From: Lentisphaerae bacterium WC36
Lineage (GTDB): Bacteria; Verrucomicrobiota; Lentisphaeria; Victivallales; SZUA-371
Direction: 5' to 3'
NCBI GenBank assembly: GCA_020683205.1
Contig: CP085689.1
Span: 3,156,230 to 3,220,229 of the forward strand
Length of the DNA stretch: 64,000 nucleotides
Below the pieces are notes generated by a model. It searched no databases. It was not told the origin of the DNA and saw only the letters and a list, made by a program, of their open reading frames with translations. Every line of letters begins with the position of its first letter. Within the stretch, counting starts at the first letter, position 1. Shown here one piece after another: positions 27,117 to 36,671 of this stretch. Made by a program: the position numbers and the translations under genes.

Positions 27117-27278
27117 TGGTGTAAATAATTACAATAGAAATTGCATTTTGTAAATAATTAAATTACATTACATTACACTACTAAAGATAAGAAAATCGTT
27201 AGAGAGTTTTAGATTTATAAATATGTTACAGTTTCGATGGATAAAAAATTGTGACAAAATTACGGTAAAAAATTTATT

Positions 27279-29540
27279 ATGAGTGAATATCAAGTTATTG
27301 CTAGAAAGTGGCGACCTCAAAAATTTTCAGATATGGTTGGTCAAGAACACGTTATAAAAACGTTGAAGAATGCTATTAAGGATCAACGTACTGCCCATGC
27401 TTATTTGTTTGTTGGCTCACGTGGAATTGGGAAAACTACTTCGGCAAGAATTTTTGCTAAAGCATTAAATTGCACAAACCCGCAAGATGGCGAACCATGC
27501 TGTGAATGCCAAAGTTGTTTAAGTTTTGAACAAGGCAACAACATGGATGTTACTGAAATCGATGCGGCAAGTAATAACTCGGTAGACAGTATTCGTGATC
27601 TGCGTGAAGAAGTTGTCCATGTGCCAGTTAATAGTAAATACAAAATCTATATTATTGACGAAGTACACATGCTAAGCAAACAAGCATGGAATGCATTGCT
27701 TAAAACAGTTGAAGAACCTCCTAGTCATGTTAAGTTTATTTTTGCTACAACAGAAGTACATATGGTCTTGCCGACAATTATTTCACGTTGTCAGCGGTTT
27801 GACCTTCAACCAATTAATAGTGGTTTGATTTTTCAACGTTTAAGAGAAATTGTTGATGCTGAAAATGTCAGGATTTCTGATACCGCTCTTGAAGCCATAG
27901 CACGAGCTGCTGAAGGCGGAATGCGTGATGCACAAAGTTTGCTAGATCAAATGATTTCATTTTTTGCAGGCTCTGACGATCAACAAATTGACGAAAATGA
28001 TGTGTTATCTTTATTTGGATTGACTTCAGCAAATGAAATAACGGAGTTGATTGTTGCGTTATTTAAAAACTCTCCAGCAACTGTGATTGCTGCTGTTTAT
28101 ACATTGGCAAAAAAAGGGAAGAATCTCGAAACATTATTTAATGATATTTTAGCATATTTACGCAATATTCAAATTTGTCAATTAGTGCAAAACCCTCAGG
28201 ATATTCTTGATATTAGTGGAGAACATTTACAGAAATGTGTTAAATTTGCCCAAAGAGTTAAACCAAAAGTGGTGCAAGTTTTCCTCGAAATTTTATCGCC
28301 AGTCGGCAGAACTTTACACGATGCATTGAATAAGCAAATTTTTCTTGAAGCAATTTTGTTAAAGGCGATGCGTAGTGCACATGCCGTTAGTGCAGAAGAT
28401 GTTATTAATCAGCTTAATAGTTTACGCAAAAATGGTGAATTAACGCAATTAGATAATATTCCAGCAGTTGAATCCAAAGTTTTTATTGACGAAGGGAATA
28501 ATCAAAAAGTAGTGATAAGCGAAAAGCTCGTTAATAATTCTGCAATCAGAGAGGAAAATACTGGAAAAGTATTAGGGAGAAGTGAAGAGCATGTTCAAAA
28601 ACAAGTGGATGTAGAAGAATCTCTAGTTGAAAATAAAACTGAAGAATCAAACGCTGTAGCAGCTAAGATTGAAAATGTTTCTGAAGAAGGACAAAATATT
28701 GTTGATATAGAGCAAAATTTATCTTCTGCTGAGTTAAGTCCAGAAAGTGAAGGTGATTATATTTTACATGAAAATTTAGATCAAGCCACAGATGATGCTC
28801 ATGACGGATTGTGGCAACAATTAATTCATTATGTAGCAGATAATCAAATAGTTGACCCCGTAACAGCAAAATTTCTACATGAAGGTTTTGTACAACATTT
28901 TCAAGAAAACTCTGAAGCAAATAAAAATGACTTAACGGTTAAATTTACTGGCGAATTTGAAGAAAATCATATTGAAAAAATAAAAAATATTAAGGCAAGG
29001 CTACAAAAGGCATATATTGAAATTGTTGGCGATTGGAGCGCAATGTTAAACATTGTGTTTGCTACAGATGAAATTCCAGAACTGCATCATAAGGAAATAA
29101 AAGTTAATCAAAAAAATAATAGTGAATCACAAGCAGAAGAGAGAATTATTTCAAAAGAATCATTATTAGCAAGTATTCCAGATGATGTGAGTGATGATTT
29201 AGCCGAAAGCGATGGAAATGACAATCTCAGCAAACATAGTAAAGATGAAAACAATGAGCTTTTGAATAATGAAAATAATTTGGTTACAAGCCAAGAATTT
29301 AGTGAACCGATGCCAATAAACGATTATGATGATCAAAATTTTATCATTGACGAAGAGACTGAAACAGAATTAATTATTGATGATGTAATTTTTAATGAAA
29401 CTGAGAATTTAATAACAGGTGGCGAAGGGCCTAAGCGACAGTATGTTTCTCAAGAACAGTTAAAAAATGAAATAAAGTCAAATAAAATGGTTCAAGATAT
29501 ATTGGACATTTTTGGTGGGCAAATTGTTGAAATTCATTAA
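27279..29540 (+). CDS. dnaX: DNA polymerase III subunits gamma/tau
   Basis: Clamp-loader ATPase. Walker A is GSRGIGKTT at about residues 46-54. The zinc module is CTNPQDGEPCCECQSC, Walker B is IIDEVHML, and the sensor is FIFATTEVHMVLPTIISRCQ. The AAA+ part ends near residue 360. It is followed by a long acidic, Asn/Glu-rich C-terminal region with no clear domain until the end. The total is 753 residues. No frameshift site for a separate gamma form was noted. It leads the dnaX-ybaB-recR cluster. Confidence 0.96.
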   Translation: MSEYQVIARKWRPQKFSDMVGQEHVIKTLKNAIKDQRTAHAYLFVGSRGIGKTTSARIFAKALNCTNPQDGEPCCECQSCLSFEQGNNMDVTEIDAASNNSVDSIRDLREEVVHVPVNSKYKIYIIDEVHMLSKQAWNALLKTVEEPPSHVKFIFATTEVHMVLPTIISRCQRFDLQPINSGLIFQRLREIVDAENVRISDTALEAIARAAEGGMRDAQSLLDQMISFFAGSDDQQIDENDVLSLFGLTSANEITELIVALFKNSPATVIAAVYTLAKKGKNLETLFNDILAYLRNIQICQLVQNPQDILDISGEHLQKCVKFAQRVKPKVVQVFLEILSPVGRTLHDALNKQIFLEAILLKAMRSAHAVSAEDVINQLNSLRKNGELTQLDNIPAVESKVFIDEGNNQKVVISEKLVNNSAIREENTGKVLGRSEEHVQKQVDVEESLVENKTEESNAVAAKIENVSEEGQNIVDIEQNLSSAELSPESEGDYILHENLDQATDDAHDGLWQQLIHYVADNQIVDPVTAKFLHEGFVQHFQENSEANKNDLTVKFTGEFEENHIEKIKNIKARLQKAYIEIVGDWSAMLNIVFATDEIPELHHKEIKVNQKNNSESQAEERIISKESLLASIPDDVSDDLAESDGNDNLSKHSKDENNELLNNENNLVTSQEFSEPMPINDYDDQNFIIDEETETELIIDDVIFNETENLITGGEGPKRQYVSQEQLKNEIKSNKMVQDILDIFGGQIVEIH

Positions 29541-29692
29541 TTTAAAGTGTAATTTATTTGAGAATATGTCTAAAATTTAAAGAGGTTTGATTATAAACTT
29601 AGAATCTATTTTGAGACAACTCACAAAGATTAATAAAAACAAATTATTTAACTAATGCTTTAGCTTGAAGTGATTTTTGGAGATTACGAAAA

Positions 29693-29777
29693 GGGCATTT
29701 GTTTAAATATGATGAGTATGGCTATTTGAAAAAGGGAAAGAGTAGAATAGTCTAAGAAGGTATTTAGAAAAATGCCC
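29693..29777. repeat. MITE-like repeat, copy D
   Basis: An 85-bp element in the 263-base dnaX-ybaB gap. The left end reads AGGGCATTTGTTTAAATA, and the reverse complement of the right end reads AGGGCATTTTTCTAAATA. Its interior shares TAGAATAGTCTA with copy A. It is the most divergent copy, and part of the match could be chance. The rest of the gap shows no gene. Confidence 0.4.
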
Positions 29778-29803
29778 TATCAAAACAAAACAAGGAGTAT
29801 GTT

Positions 29804-30130
29804 ATGTTCGGTGGTTTAGGAGATTTAGCAGGATTAGTTAAAAAGGCTAAAAATATGCAAAAAGATCTAAAAAAGGTGCAAAAGGATTTGGCTAAAAAGG
29901 AATTTTCAGCACAAGCTGGAAATGGTTTAGTTGAAGTAACAGTTAGTGGTGAAATGCAAATTAAAAGCATTAAAATCAGTGACGAGTGTTTAAAAGCTGA
30001 CACTGAAACAGTTCAAGATTTAGTTTTAGGAGCAGTAAATTCAGCTCTATTTGAAGCGAAAAGTGAATCTAAAGAGCGCTTATCTGAAGTAACAGGTGGC
30101 TTAGGTATTGACATCCCAGGGTTAATGTAG
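29804..30130 (+). CDS. ybaB: YbaB/EbfC family nucleoid-associated protein
   Basis: A small dimeric DNA-binding protein. The 108 residues have the N-terminal helix LVKKAKNMQKDLKKVQKDLA and the strand region VEVTVSGEMQIKSIKI, followed by LVLGAVNSALFEAK and the GLGIDIPG end. It sits between dnaX and recR, the standard context, 54 bases before recR. Confidence 0.95.
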   Translation: MFGGLGDLAGLVKKAKNMQKDLKKVQKDLAKKEFSAQAGNGLVEVTVSGEMQIKSIKISDECLKADTETVQDLVLGAVNSALFEAKSESKERLSEVTGGLGIDIPGLM

Positions 30131-30183
30131 AATTAATTGTTATTTTTTGAATAACTATTTCTAAATAATTATCATAAAAATTT

Positions 30184-30825
30184 ATGAGAAGAGAGTTAAA
30201 ATATCCACAAGCTGTTGAAAAGCTAATTAAGAAGTTGCAACTTTTTCCTGGAGTCGGGCGTCGTAGTGCTGAACGATTTGCAAATAATATTTTGCAGTGG
30301 AGCATTAAAGATCAGCAAGAGTTTGGTGAAATCGTTGTTAACTTGAATAAAAGTGTTTCGCATTGTAGAAAGTGTGGATATTTAACTGAAACTAATCAAT
30401 ATTGCGATATTTGTGATGATTTAAATCGAAATGTCAATGTTATTTGCGTGGTGGAAAATTGTAGTCAACTTCGTTCTATTGAAATTAGTGGTTATTATCA
30501 AGGGATTTATCACATTCTAGATGGCAAAATTTCACCCTTAGATGGCATTAAACCTGAAGATTTGCGCATAAAAGAACTCTTTGAGCGCGTGACAGAATTT
30601 TACGCTGGCAATATTGCTGAAGATGAAACCTTAGAAATAGTCATTGCTTTGAGCGCTGATGTTGAAGGTCAAGCAACAATTAGCTATTTAGAAAAAAAAC
30701 TACATGAAAAATTTCCAGCATTAGAAGTTAGCTGCTTGGCTCAAGGACTACCTGCTGGCGCTGATATCTCTTTTGCTGATGGTGCTACTTTAAATGCGGC
30801 ATTTAAGGGACGCAATAAACTTTGA
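30184..30825 (+). CDS. recR: Recombination mediator RecR
   Basis: RecR works with RecO/RecF to load RecA at gaps. It has an HhH-type start (LQLFPGVGRRSAERFANNIL), a four-Cys zinc finger (CRKCGYLTETNQYCDIC) and a TOPRIM domain (ICVVENCSQLRSIE, then VIALSADVEGQATISYL). The ending GLPAGADISFADGATLNAAF is typical. At 213 residues it is normal. It is third in the dnaX cluster. Confidence 0.97.
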   Translation: MRRELKYPQAVEKLIKKLQLFPGVGRRSAERFANNILQWSIKDQQEFGEIVVNLNKSVSHCRKCGYLTETNQYCDICDDLNRNVNVICVVENCSQLRSIEISGYYQGIYHILDGKISPLDGIKPEDLRIKELFERVTEFYAGNIAEDETLEIVIALSADVEGQATISYLEKKLHEKFPALEVSCLAQGLPAGADISFADGATLNAAFKGRNKL

Positions 30826-30847
30826 AAGTTAAAAAAAAGGAAATGCT

Positions 30848-31285
30848 ATGACCAATTCAAAATCGTATTTAATAAGAAAATGTTTGGTGGTTTTTGGAGT
30901 AGCTTTGACTTTTAACTTATCAGGTTGTTTGTGGTTTGCCGAAGACAAATATCCATTAGTAGCTGTATCTTTAGATAAAAAACAGCTAAAGTCTGTTGAC
31001 GAAAGAACGGATGAAATTGCTAACGAGATTGCTTTAACGAAAGAGCAAAAAATTAAAGTAAATGGTTATGTTAAGCTATATGCGGAAAAAATTTTGGCAA
31101 TTCGTAAAAGTTCTTACTCTGCAACAATAAAAATAAAACTTGCAAAACAAGCAATTGATGAGTTTGAGACGCTTTTGAAAGGAGCTTTGAACTCTAAACA
31201 ATTTGCAACTTACATTGAAATTAAAAAAGCACGCTTTTTGCATTATTATCAATCAGAGCAGAAGAAAACTCTTAAAAAATATTGA
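30848..31285 (+). CDS. Small lipoprotein, hypothetical
   Basis: A lipoprotein signal peptide (VVFGVALTFNLSGC; lipobox LSG-C) leads a mature part of about 110 residues. It is largely helical and Lys/Glu-rich, with no recognised domain. It starts 22 bases after recR and may be cotranscribed. It is likely a membrane-anchored helical protein; function is unknown. Confidence 0.7.
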   Translation: MTNSKSYLIRKCLVVFGVALTFNLSGCLWFAEDKYPLVAVSLDKKQLKSVDERTDEIANEIALTKEQKIKVNGYVKLYAEKILAIRKSSYSATIKIKLAKQAIDEFETLLKGALNSKQFATYIEIKKARFLHYYQSEQKKTLKKY

Positions 31286-31345
31286 GAATTTTTCATCTAA
31301 AATATATAATCTTTAAAAAGATAATATTATATTTTGGAGATATTT

Positions 31346-32512
31346 ATGTGCCCCCTTGATAAATTTGGACGACTTTACGTTGGCGAAACGGAACGCAATA
31401 AACGTCCTTTAAATGCTTTAAAAGCCGCAATTGAAAGATATATTGAAATACGTCAAAATTGGATAGAAAATGGTAGTTCTGGGTTTGGGTGGCGTGGTTC
31501 TTTTGCCAAGGGGAAACTCTTTTTTAATCGTGCTAAAACAGAGAGTAATTTAGCCTTGATGCGTCGCATTATTGAAGTGATTGATGATTCATCAATGAGG
31601 TATCGTGCTAAATTAGAAGATATTAGACAGTTTAAGTCACAGCTTACCTCTGGTGGACAGGGGCGAAGGTTAATAGAGACCTTTGAAAGTACTGCTTTGA
31701 GTGCTGAAAGTGCGTATTTACCAAAGAGTAGCGGATTAGAGGAAAGCATTTATATTAAGGAAGGCTCAACCTTTCGTCGAGACCGAACCTTAGGACGTGG
31801 GGCATATGGGAAAGCTAGTCGATTTGCAAGCCCCGAAGGTCGTTCGGTTGTAGTTAAGGATATGCATGATGCTGGAGTCACACGCAAGGAATTAGAAAAG
31901 GAGGTTGCTTTATTTGGGGAAGTATATGATCACATGGGCAGGCAACTTTTTGGGGACAATGCGGAATCAAGAGTTATTCGCCATTCTTCTAAAGATGATC
32001 CAAGAGCTAAAATTACTTTGCCAGAAGTTCCAGGACAAAACTTACGAGCTTATTGCCGCAATTATCAATATAATGAAGAAGATTTATTTTTTTCAGTTTT
32101 TAATTTTTTAGAACGACTTCATAAAGAGTTACAAATTGCTCACTGCGACTGCCATGCTGGTAATGTTATGGTCTTAGATCAGCTTAACAATGTATTTTTT
32201 ATTGATTATGGTTTAGCATATAAATATTATGACCCGACCGGTCATGATCGTAATAAAAAATCAGAATTTTTTGATGGAATACGTCAAGATTTGGTTTTTA
32301 TAGTTCTTTCAATTTTGGAAACGAGACATAATTTGGGAATTTATGAAAATATTAAAGTTAAAACTTTAATTCAGAAATTTAATTTGAAAAGATGGATAAA
32401 CTGGGGATTTCGCCCTGCCGGTTCTAATTCATATACTCTAGAGCAAACTTTATATACTAAGGTCAATGCATCTGCTGAATATGTTGGTTTGAGGGCTCGA
32501 TTACGATTATAA
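31346..32512 (+). CDS. Atypical protein kinase, effector-like
   Basis: I chose the ATG at 31346, with GGAG upstream, over a TTG at 31334. The 388 residues divide into an N-terminal helical region (1-140) and a kinase fold. The kinase fold has a glycine loop LGRGAYGKA (149-157), a catalytic Lys at 171 (VVKDM), a likely alpha-C Glu in KELEKEV, a catalytic loop HCDCHAGN (266-273) and DYG in place of DFG (287-289). The loop type HxDxHxxN with DYG recalls secreted effector kinases and lipopolysaccharide kinases. There is no signal peptide. Two paralogous membrane-protein genes follow. The target is unknown. Confidence 0.8.
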   Translation: MCPLDKFGRLYVGETERNKRPLNALKAAIERYIEIRQNWIENGSSGFGWRGSFAKGKLFFNRAKTESNLALMRRIIEVIDDSSMRYRAKLEDIRQFKSQLTSGGQGRRLIETFESTALSAESAYLPKSSGLEESIYIKEGSTFRRDRTLGRGAYGKASRFASPEGRSVVVKDMHDAGVTRKELEKEVALFGEVYDHMGRQLFGDNAESRVIRHSSKDDPRAKITLPEVPGQNLRAYCRNYQYNEEDLFFSVFNFLERLHKELQIAHCDCHAGNVMVLDQLNNVFFIDYGLAYKYYDPTGHDRNKKSEFFDGIRQDLVFIVLSILETRHNLGIYENIKVKTLIQKFNLKRWINWGFRPAGSNSYTLEQTLYTKVNASAEYVGLRARLRL

Positions 32513-32584
32513 AATTTGATTTTCCAAAAATATCAGCTAATTTATTTTGTATAAGTTGAATTTTTTTTATCAAAGGATTAGCAG

Positions 32585-33073
32585 ATGGTACTTAATAATT
32601 TTAGAGTCTTTACCTCTAAACCATATTCAGAAAAATTACAAGAAAAAGTTATTCAAAATATTATTGACGAGCTTGAAAAACGCAATGAAAACTTTAAGAT
32701 CATTAGAAAATCTGATGATGAATTGGAGATTTCTCACGAGTTTGAATGGGGAGCCATCTTGGCTAAAAGACGTTATTTGGGCTTGAATGGGTGGCGTGTG
32801 TCGTTGGTTTTTCTTGAAGATTACGAAGATAATTTATTGGTTAAGTATGGATTTAAATCAATGAAAAATAATGAGTTAAAGTTTTTTTTAATTGCTTCAA
32901 TTTTAGTTAATATTATGGTTTTTTTAAGTGTTATTTTAAGTGATTTAAGCCCTGCTTTGAAAAGTATTATTATTCATTGCGGCAATCTTTTTTTTATCTC
33001 ATTTTTTTTAATATTAAGTCCATGGTCAAGAATTGATAAATTGGTACAAAGAAATATTGATAAATCAATATGA
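32585..33073 (+). CDS. Membrane protein, first of two tandem paralogs
   Basis: A 162-residue protein with a cytosolic alpha/beta-like N-terminal 95 residues (YSEKLQEKVIQNIIDEL, then DDELEISHEF and LLVKYGF). A two-span hydrophobic C-terminal part (about 100-145) follows. It aligns with the next gene over its whole length. ATG with AAGGA upstream. The 8-base gap to the next gene suggests joint translation. No family is recognised. Confidence 0.75.
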   Translation: MVLNNFRVFTSKPYSEKLQEKVIQNIIDELEKRNENFKIIRKSDDELEISHEFEWGAILAKRRYLGLNGWRVSLVFLEDYEDNLLVKYGFKSMKNNELKFFLIASILVNIMVFLSVILSDLSPALKSIIIHCGNLFFISFFLILSPWSRIDKLVQRNIDKSI

Positions 33074-33080
33074 GGGGAAT

Positions 33081-33554
33081 ATGGGGCAAGATTATAAACG
33101 AATTTTTTTATCACAACTGTACACTGATGAGTTACGTGATGAAGTAATTGACTCAATAATTAATGATTTATCAAATCAAAATGAAAATATTAAAATTTTA
33201 CAGCCAGATGAAAATACCATTCACATCTCGCAAAATTTTGATAAACAGAGAATTTTTGCTAGAAACAAGTTGTTAGGTTATACTGGTGATTCGTGTGAAA
33301 TTATTCTCAAGCCAGACATTGAAAAAAATTTAATGCTAAAATATTCTTTTTTAGAGAATCAAAAACGCTTTGCCTTCGTTGCAAAAATGCAATTAATTCC
33401 ATTTATTATTGGGGTATCATCATCTTTTTTTGATGATTATTTTAAATTTATTTTAATTGGAACGGCCGTTATTTTTTTGTGTTTATTCTTCTTCCTTTTT
33501 CCTAATTCAAAAATAGGAAAGTTGCTAAATCGTTGCACTAAAAAATTCCTCTAA
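33081..33554 (+). CDS. Membrane protein, second of two tandem paralogs
   Basis: The ATG at 33081 has AGGGGA upstream; an earlier ATG at 33033 lies within the previous gene and is rejected. The 157 residues share the plan of the preceding protein: NEN.KI, a beta-rich middle (ENTIHISQNF, then RIFARNKLLGY), LMLKYSF, and two hydrophobic segments near the end (LIPFIIGVSSSFF, FILIGTAVIFLCLFF). Identity is modest, so this is an old duplication. Function is unknown. Confidence 0.75.
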   Translation: MGQDYKRIFLSQLYTDELRDEVIDSIINDLSNQNENIKILQPDENTIHISQNFDKQRIFARNKLLGYTGDSCEIILKPDIEKNLMLKYSFLENQKRFAFVAKMQLIPFIIGVSSSFFDDYFKFILIGTAVIFLCLFFFLFPNSKIGKLLNRCTKKFL

Positions 33555-33603
33555 TCTTCATTTTATTAAGAAAAATACAATAAATTTACCCTCAAAAATA
33601 ATA

Positions 33604-33693
33604 AAATCATATAAAATTAGTATGATATTGCTTGACTTCTTTTTTTTGCGGAGTATAATAAAATCAATGATAAATCATATAGAATTAGTATGA
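33604..33693 (+). promoter_or_regulatory. cysH promoter bracketed by 22-bp direct repeats
   Basis: The -35 TTGACT (33632-33637) and -10 TATAAT (33654-33659) have a 16-base spacer. Copies of a 22-base sequence beginning AAATCATAT and ending ATTAGTATGA lie at 33604-33625 and 33672-33693, with one mismatch. Each contains TCATA-N9-TATGA, an imperfect palindrome. One sits just upstream of -35 and the other over the early transcribed region. This is the layout of a repressor operator pair. The Rrf2 protein encoded at 38495 is the natural candidate. Confidence 0.75.
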
Positions 33694-33713
33694 ATTAAAA
33701 AAGGAAGTTATTA

Positions 33714-34439
33714 ATGTTTCACGAATTAGAAGGTATTAAAACCCAGATAAAAGATTTCTCGGCAGAGGAAGTTTTGCTTTTTGCCAAGCATAATTTTTCA
33801 GATGGATTGGTTTTTGCTTCATCATTTGGACTAGAAGATCAGGTGATTTTAGACATGATAATGCGAAACAATTTAAAAATTGAAATTTTTACGCTTGATA
33901 CTGGAAGATTGTTTCCTGAAACATACCAGTTAATTGAGCAAACTGAAAAAAAATATGACTGTAAAGTAAAAGTTTATTTTCCGAAAAATGAGTCAGTGGA
34001 AAAAATGGTTAACCAGCATGGAGTTAATTCATTTTATAAAAGTATAGCTTTAAGAAAAGAGTGTTGCCAAATAAGAAAATTGGAGCCATTGTCGCGAGCT
34101 TTAGCAAATTCAGACGCTTGGATTTGTGGACTCAGAAAAGAACAAGCTGTAACAAGAAGTGACGTTAATGTTATTGAGTTAGATAATAATGAGCGTTTCA
34201 AAATTAACCCGCTTTTCGACTGGAATGAAGAACGAATGTGGGATTACATTAAAAAATATGATGTTCCATACAATGAACTTCATGATAAAAATTTCCCGAG
34301 TATTGGATGTGCTTCTTGTACTAGAGCTATTGCTGATGGGGAAGATATTCGTAACGGTCGTTGGTGGTGGGAAACACCAGAGCAAAAAGAGTGTGGATTG
34401 CACATTGTTGATGGAAAATTACAAAGAATTAAAAAATAG
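33714..34439 (+). CDS. cysH: Adenylylsulfate/phosphoadenylylsulfate reductase
   Basis: This enzyme reduces activated sulfate to sulfite in assimilation. The 241 residues include a PP-loop nucleotide-binding fold (FASSFGLEDQVILDM, TLDTGRLFPETY). The Fe-S cysteine pairs are C117-C118 (ECCQIRKLEPL) and C199-C202 (GCASC). The C-terminal catalytic Cys is in KECGLH at 227. The four cluster Cys mark the APS-using type, and no APS kinase (cysC) is seen nearby. It is the first gene of the cysH-cysD-cysN operon. Confidence 0.92.
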   Translation: MFHELEGIKTQIKDFSAEEVLLFAKHNFSDGLVFASSFGLEDQVILDMIMRNNLKIEIFTLDTGRLFPETYQLIEQTEKKYDCKVKVYFPKNESVEKMVNQHGVNSFYKSIALRKECCQIRKLEPLSRALANSDAWICGLRKEQAVTRSDVNVIELDNNERFKINPLFDWNEERMWDYIKKYDVPYNELHDKNFPSIGCASCTRAIADGEDIRNGRWWWETPEQKECGLHIVDGKLQRIKK

Positions 34440-34461
34440 ATTTAAAATATATAGGTAAATT

Positions 34462-35373
34462 ATGACAGAAAAATATGACATAAGTCAATTAAGACAGTTA
34501 GAAGCTGAAAGTATCAGGATTTTTCGAGATGCAGTAAGTCAAGCTGAAAACCCAGTTTTGCTTTACTCGATAGGAAAAGATTCTTCAGTTTTAGTAAGAC
34601 TAGCACAAAAAGCGTTTTATCCAGGGAAGCTACCTTTTAAGTTGCTTCATATAAATTCAACGTGGAAATTTCAAGAAATGTTAAAATTTCGAGATGATTT
34701 TTGTGCAAAAGAAGGTTTGGATTTGATTGTTCATCATAATAAAGAAGGGTTTGAAAATGGAGTAAATCCATTTGATTATGGAAGCAGAAAATATACTGAT
34801 ATAATGAAAACTCAGGCTCTTTTGCAGGCATTAGACGAAGGAGGATATGATGTAGCATTTGGAGGAGCTCGTCGTGATGAAGAAAAATCTCGTGCAAAAG
34901 AGCGAATTTATTCTTTTAGAGACAAACACCATCAATGGGATCCAAAGAATCAGCGCCCAGAGTTATGGTCAAATTATAATGGTAAAATTAACTTCAAAGA
35001 AAGTGTTCGCGTTTTCCCATTATCAAACTGGACTGAAACAGATATTTGGCAATATATCAGGTTAGAAAAAATTCCTTTAGTGCCATTGTATTTTTCTGAA
35101 AAGCGCCCAGTAGTAGAGCGCGATGGAAGCTTAATCATGGTCGATGACAACAGAATGAGGCTCGAAGAAGGGGAACAAGTTCAGCATAAGAATATTAGAT
35201 TTAGGACGCTAGGATGTTACCCGCTAACAGGGGCAATGGAGTCGAATGCAACAACAGTTGAGGATATTGTTGAAGAAATGTTACAGACTAAAGTTAGTGA
35301 AAGATCGACTAGAATTATTGACCATGATGGAGATTCATCAATGGAACAAAAGAAAAGAGAAGGATATTTTTAA
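34462..35373 (+). CDS. cysD: Sulfate adenylyltransferase subunit 2
   Basis: ATP sulfurylase small subunit, which makes APS from sulfate and ATP. The PP-loop is SIGKDSS (36-42). [37 protein letters not shown] and [19 protein letters not shown] are family hallmarks. At 303 residues it is normal. cysN follows after one base. Working with CysN, it supplies APS to CysH. Confidence 0.97.
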   Translation: MTEKYDISQLRQLEAESIRIFRDAVSQAENPVLLYSIGKDSSVLVRLAQKAFYPGKLPFKLLHINSTWKFQEMLKFRDDFCAKEGLDLIVHHNKEGFENGVNPFDYGSRKYTDIMKTQALLQALDEGGYDVAFGGARRDEEKSRAKERIYSFRDKHHQWDPKNQRPELWSNYNGKINFKESVRVFPLSNWTETDIWQYIRLEKIPLVPLYFSEKRPVVERDGSLIMVDDNRMRLEEGEQVQHKNIRFRTLGCYPLTGAMESNATTVEDIVEEMLQTKVSERSTRIIDHDGDSSMEQKKREGYF

Positions 35374-35374
35374 G

Positions 35375-36655
35375 ATGGATATTGGAAAATTTTTAGATAA
35401 ACATGAAAATAAGACGCTATTGAGATTTATAACATGTGGCTCGGTAGATGATGGTAAATCAACCTTAATTGGTAGATTATTATATGATAGCAAGTTAATT
35501 TTTGAGGACCAGCTAAGTGTTCTCAAAAAAGATAGCAAAAAAATAGGAACAGTTAGAGATCAAGGGAAAATAGATTATGCGTTATTGCTAGATGGTTTGA
35601 AAGCTGAACGTGAGCAAGGCATCACAATTGATGTTGCTTATCGTTATTTTTCGACTCCTGAGCGTAAATTTATTATTGCTGATACTCCAGGGCATGAACA
35701 GTATACGAGAAACATGGCGACTGGTGCATCAACTGCAAGTTTGGCGGTGTTATTAATTGATGCCCGAAGAGGCATTTTGACTCAAACTAAACGTCATTCT
35801 TTTATTGCATCATTGTTAGGAATAAAGCATATTGTTGTTGCGGTTAATAAAATGGATTTGGTTGATTATTCTCAGGAAATTTTTGAGGAAATTAAAGGTG
35901 AATTTGCTAAATTTGCAGAAAATTTTCAATTTGAAACGATTGAGTATTTCCCGCTTTCAGCTTTAGATGGAGCTAATGTTGTTAATCCAACACCAGAACT
36001 AACTCCATGGTATGATGGAAAAGGATTGTTAAATTATCTTGAAAATATTGATGTTTCTCAACAGCTACAAAATCAAGATTTTAGATATCCTGTTCAATAT
36101 GTGATTCGACCGAATTTAGACTTCAGAGGATTTGCTGGGTCGGTTGTTTCAGGTACGGTTAATGTTGGAGATGAAGTAAGAGTTCTTCCTTCAAATAAAA
36201 AGTCAAAAGTAAAAGAAATTGTTACCTATGATGGAAATTTAGCCGAAGCATTTGCGCCTTTAGCTGTGACATTGACTTTAGAAGATGAAATCGATATAAG
36301 TAGTGGCGATTTAATTGTGAAAGATAATGAAAAAAATCCACAGAAAGGCAGTGATATTATTGCAAATGTTATTTGGATGGTCGAAACTCCTCTAGAAACA
36401 AACAAAAATTATTTAATTCGACACAATGGGAAGATTATCAAAGGCAAAGTTGCTAAATTAAATTTTAAAACGAATGTTAACACTTTGGAAAATAGTGCTA
36501 CAGAAAGTTTACAACTTAATGAAATTGGGTCAGTTGAATTTAGTCTTTTTACAGATATTTTTTATGATTCATATCCAGAAAATCATGAGACAGGAAACTT
36601 TATTATTATTGATCCGTTATCAAATAATACTGTTGGAGTTGGTTTAATTATTTAA
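35375..36655 (+). CDS. cysN: Sulfate adenylyltransferase subunit 1 (GTPase)
   Basis: GTPase subunit of ATP sulfurylase. The true start is the ATG at 35375, one base after the cysD stop; a longer frame into cysD is rejected. The P-loop is GSVDDGKST, with DTPGHEQYTRNMATGAS, NKMD and LSAL (GTP-binding motifs). EF-Tu-like domains follow. At 426 residues it lacks the C-terminal APS kinase (CysC) fusion seen in many bacteria, which agrees with an APS-reductase route. It is last of the operon and ends at a terminator. Confidence 0.96.
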   Translation: MDIGKFLDKHENKTLLRFITCGSVDDGKSTLIGRLLYDSKLIFEDQLSVLKKDSKKIGTVRDQGKIDYALLLDGLKAEREQGITIDVAYRYFSTPERKFIIADTPGHEQYTRNMATGASTASLAVLLIDARRGILTQTKRHSFIASLLGIKHIVVAVNKMDLVDYSQEIFEEIKGEFAKFAENFQFETIEYFPLSALDGANVVNPTPELTPWYDGKGLLNYLENIDVSQQLQNQDFRYPVQYVIRPNLDFRGFAGSVVSGTVNVGDEVRVLPSNKKSKVKEIVTYDGNLAEAFAPLAVTLTLEDEIDISSGDLIVKDNEKNPQKGSDIIANVIWMVETPLETNKNYLIRHNGKIIKGKVAKLNFKTNVNTLENSATESLQLNEIGSVEFSLFTDIFYDSYPENHETGNFIIIDPLSNNTVGVGLII

Positions 36656-36671
36656 TAAGTAAAATTATAAA

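Noticed and set aside
35246-35374. Upstream start for cysN inside cysD
   Set aside because: The extra segment is the cysD end read in another frame. The ATG at 35375 directly follows the cysD stop.
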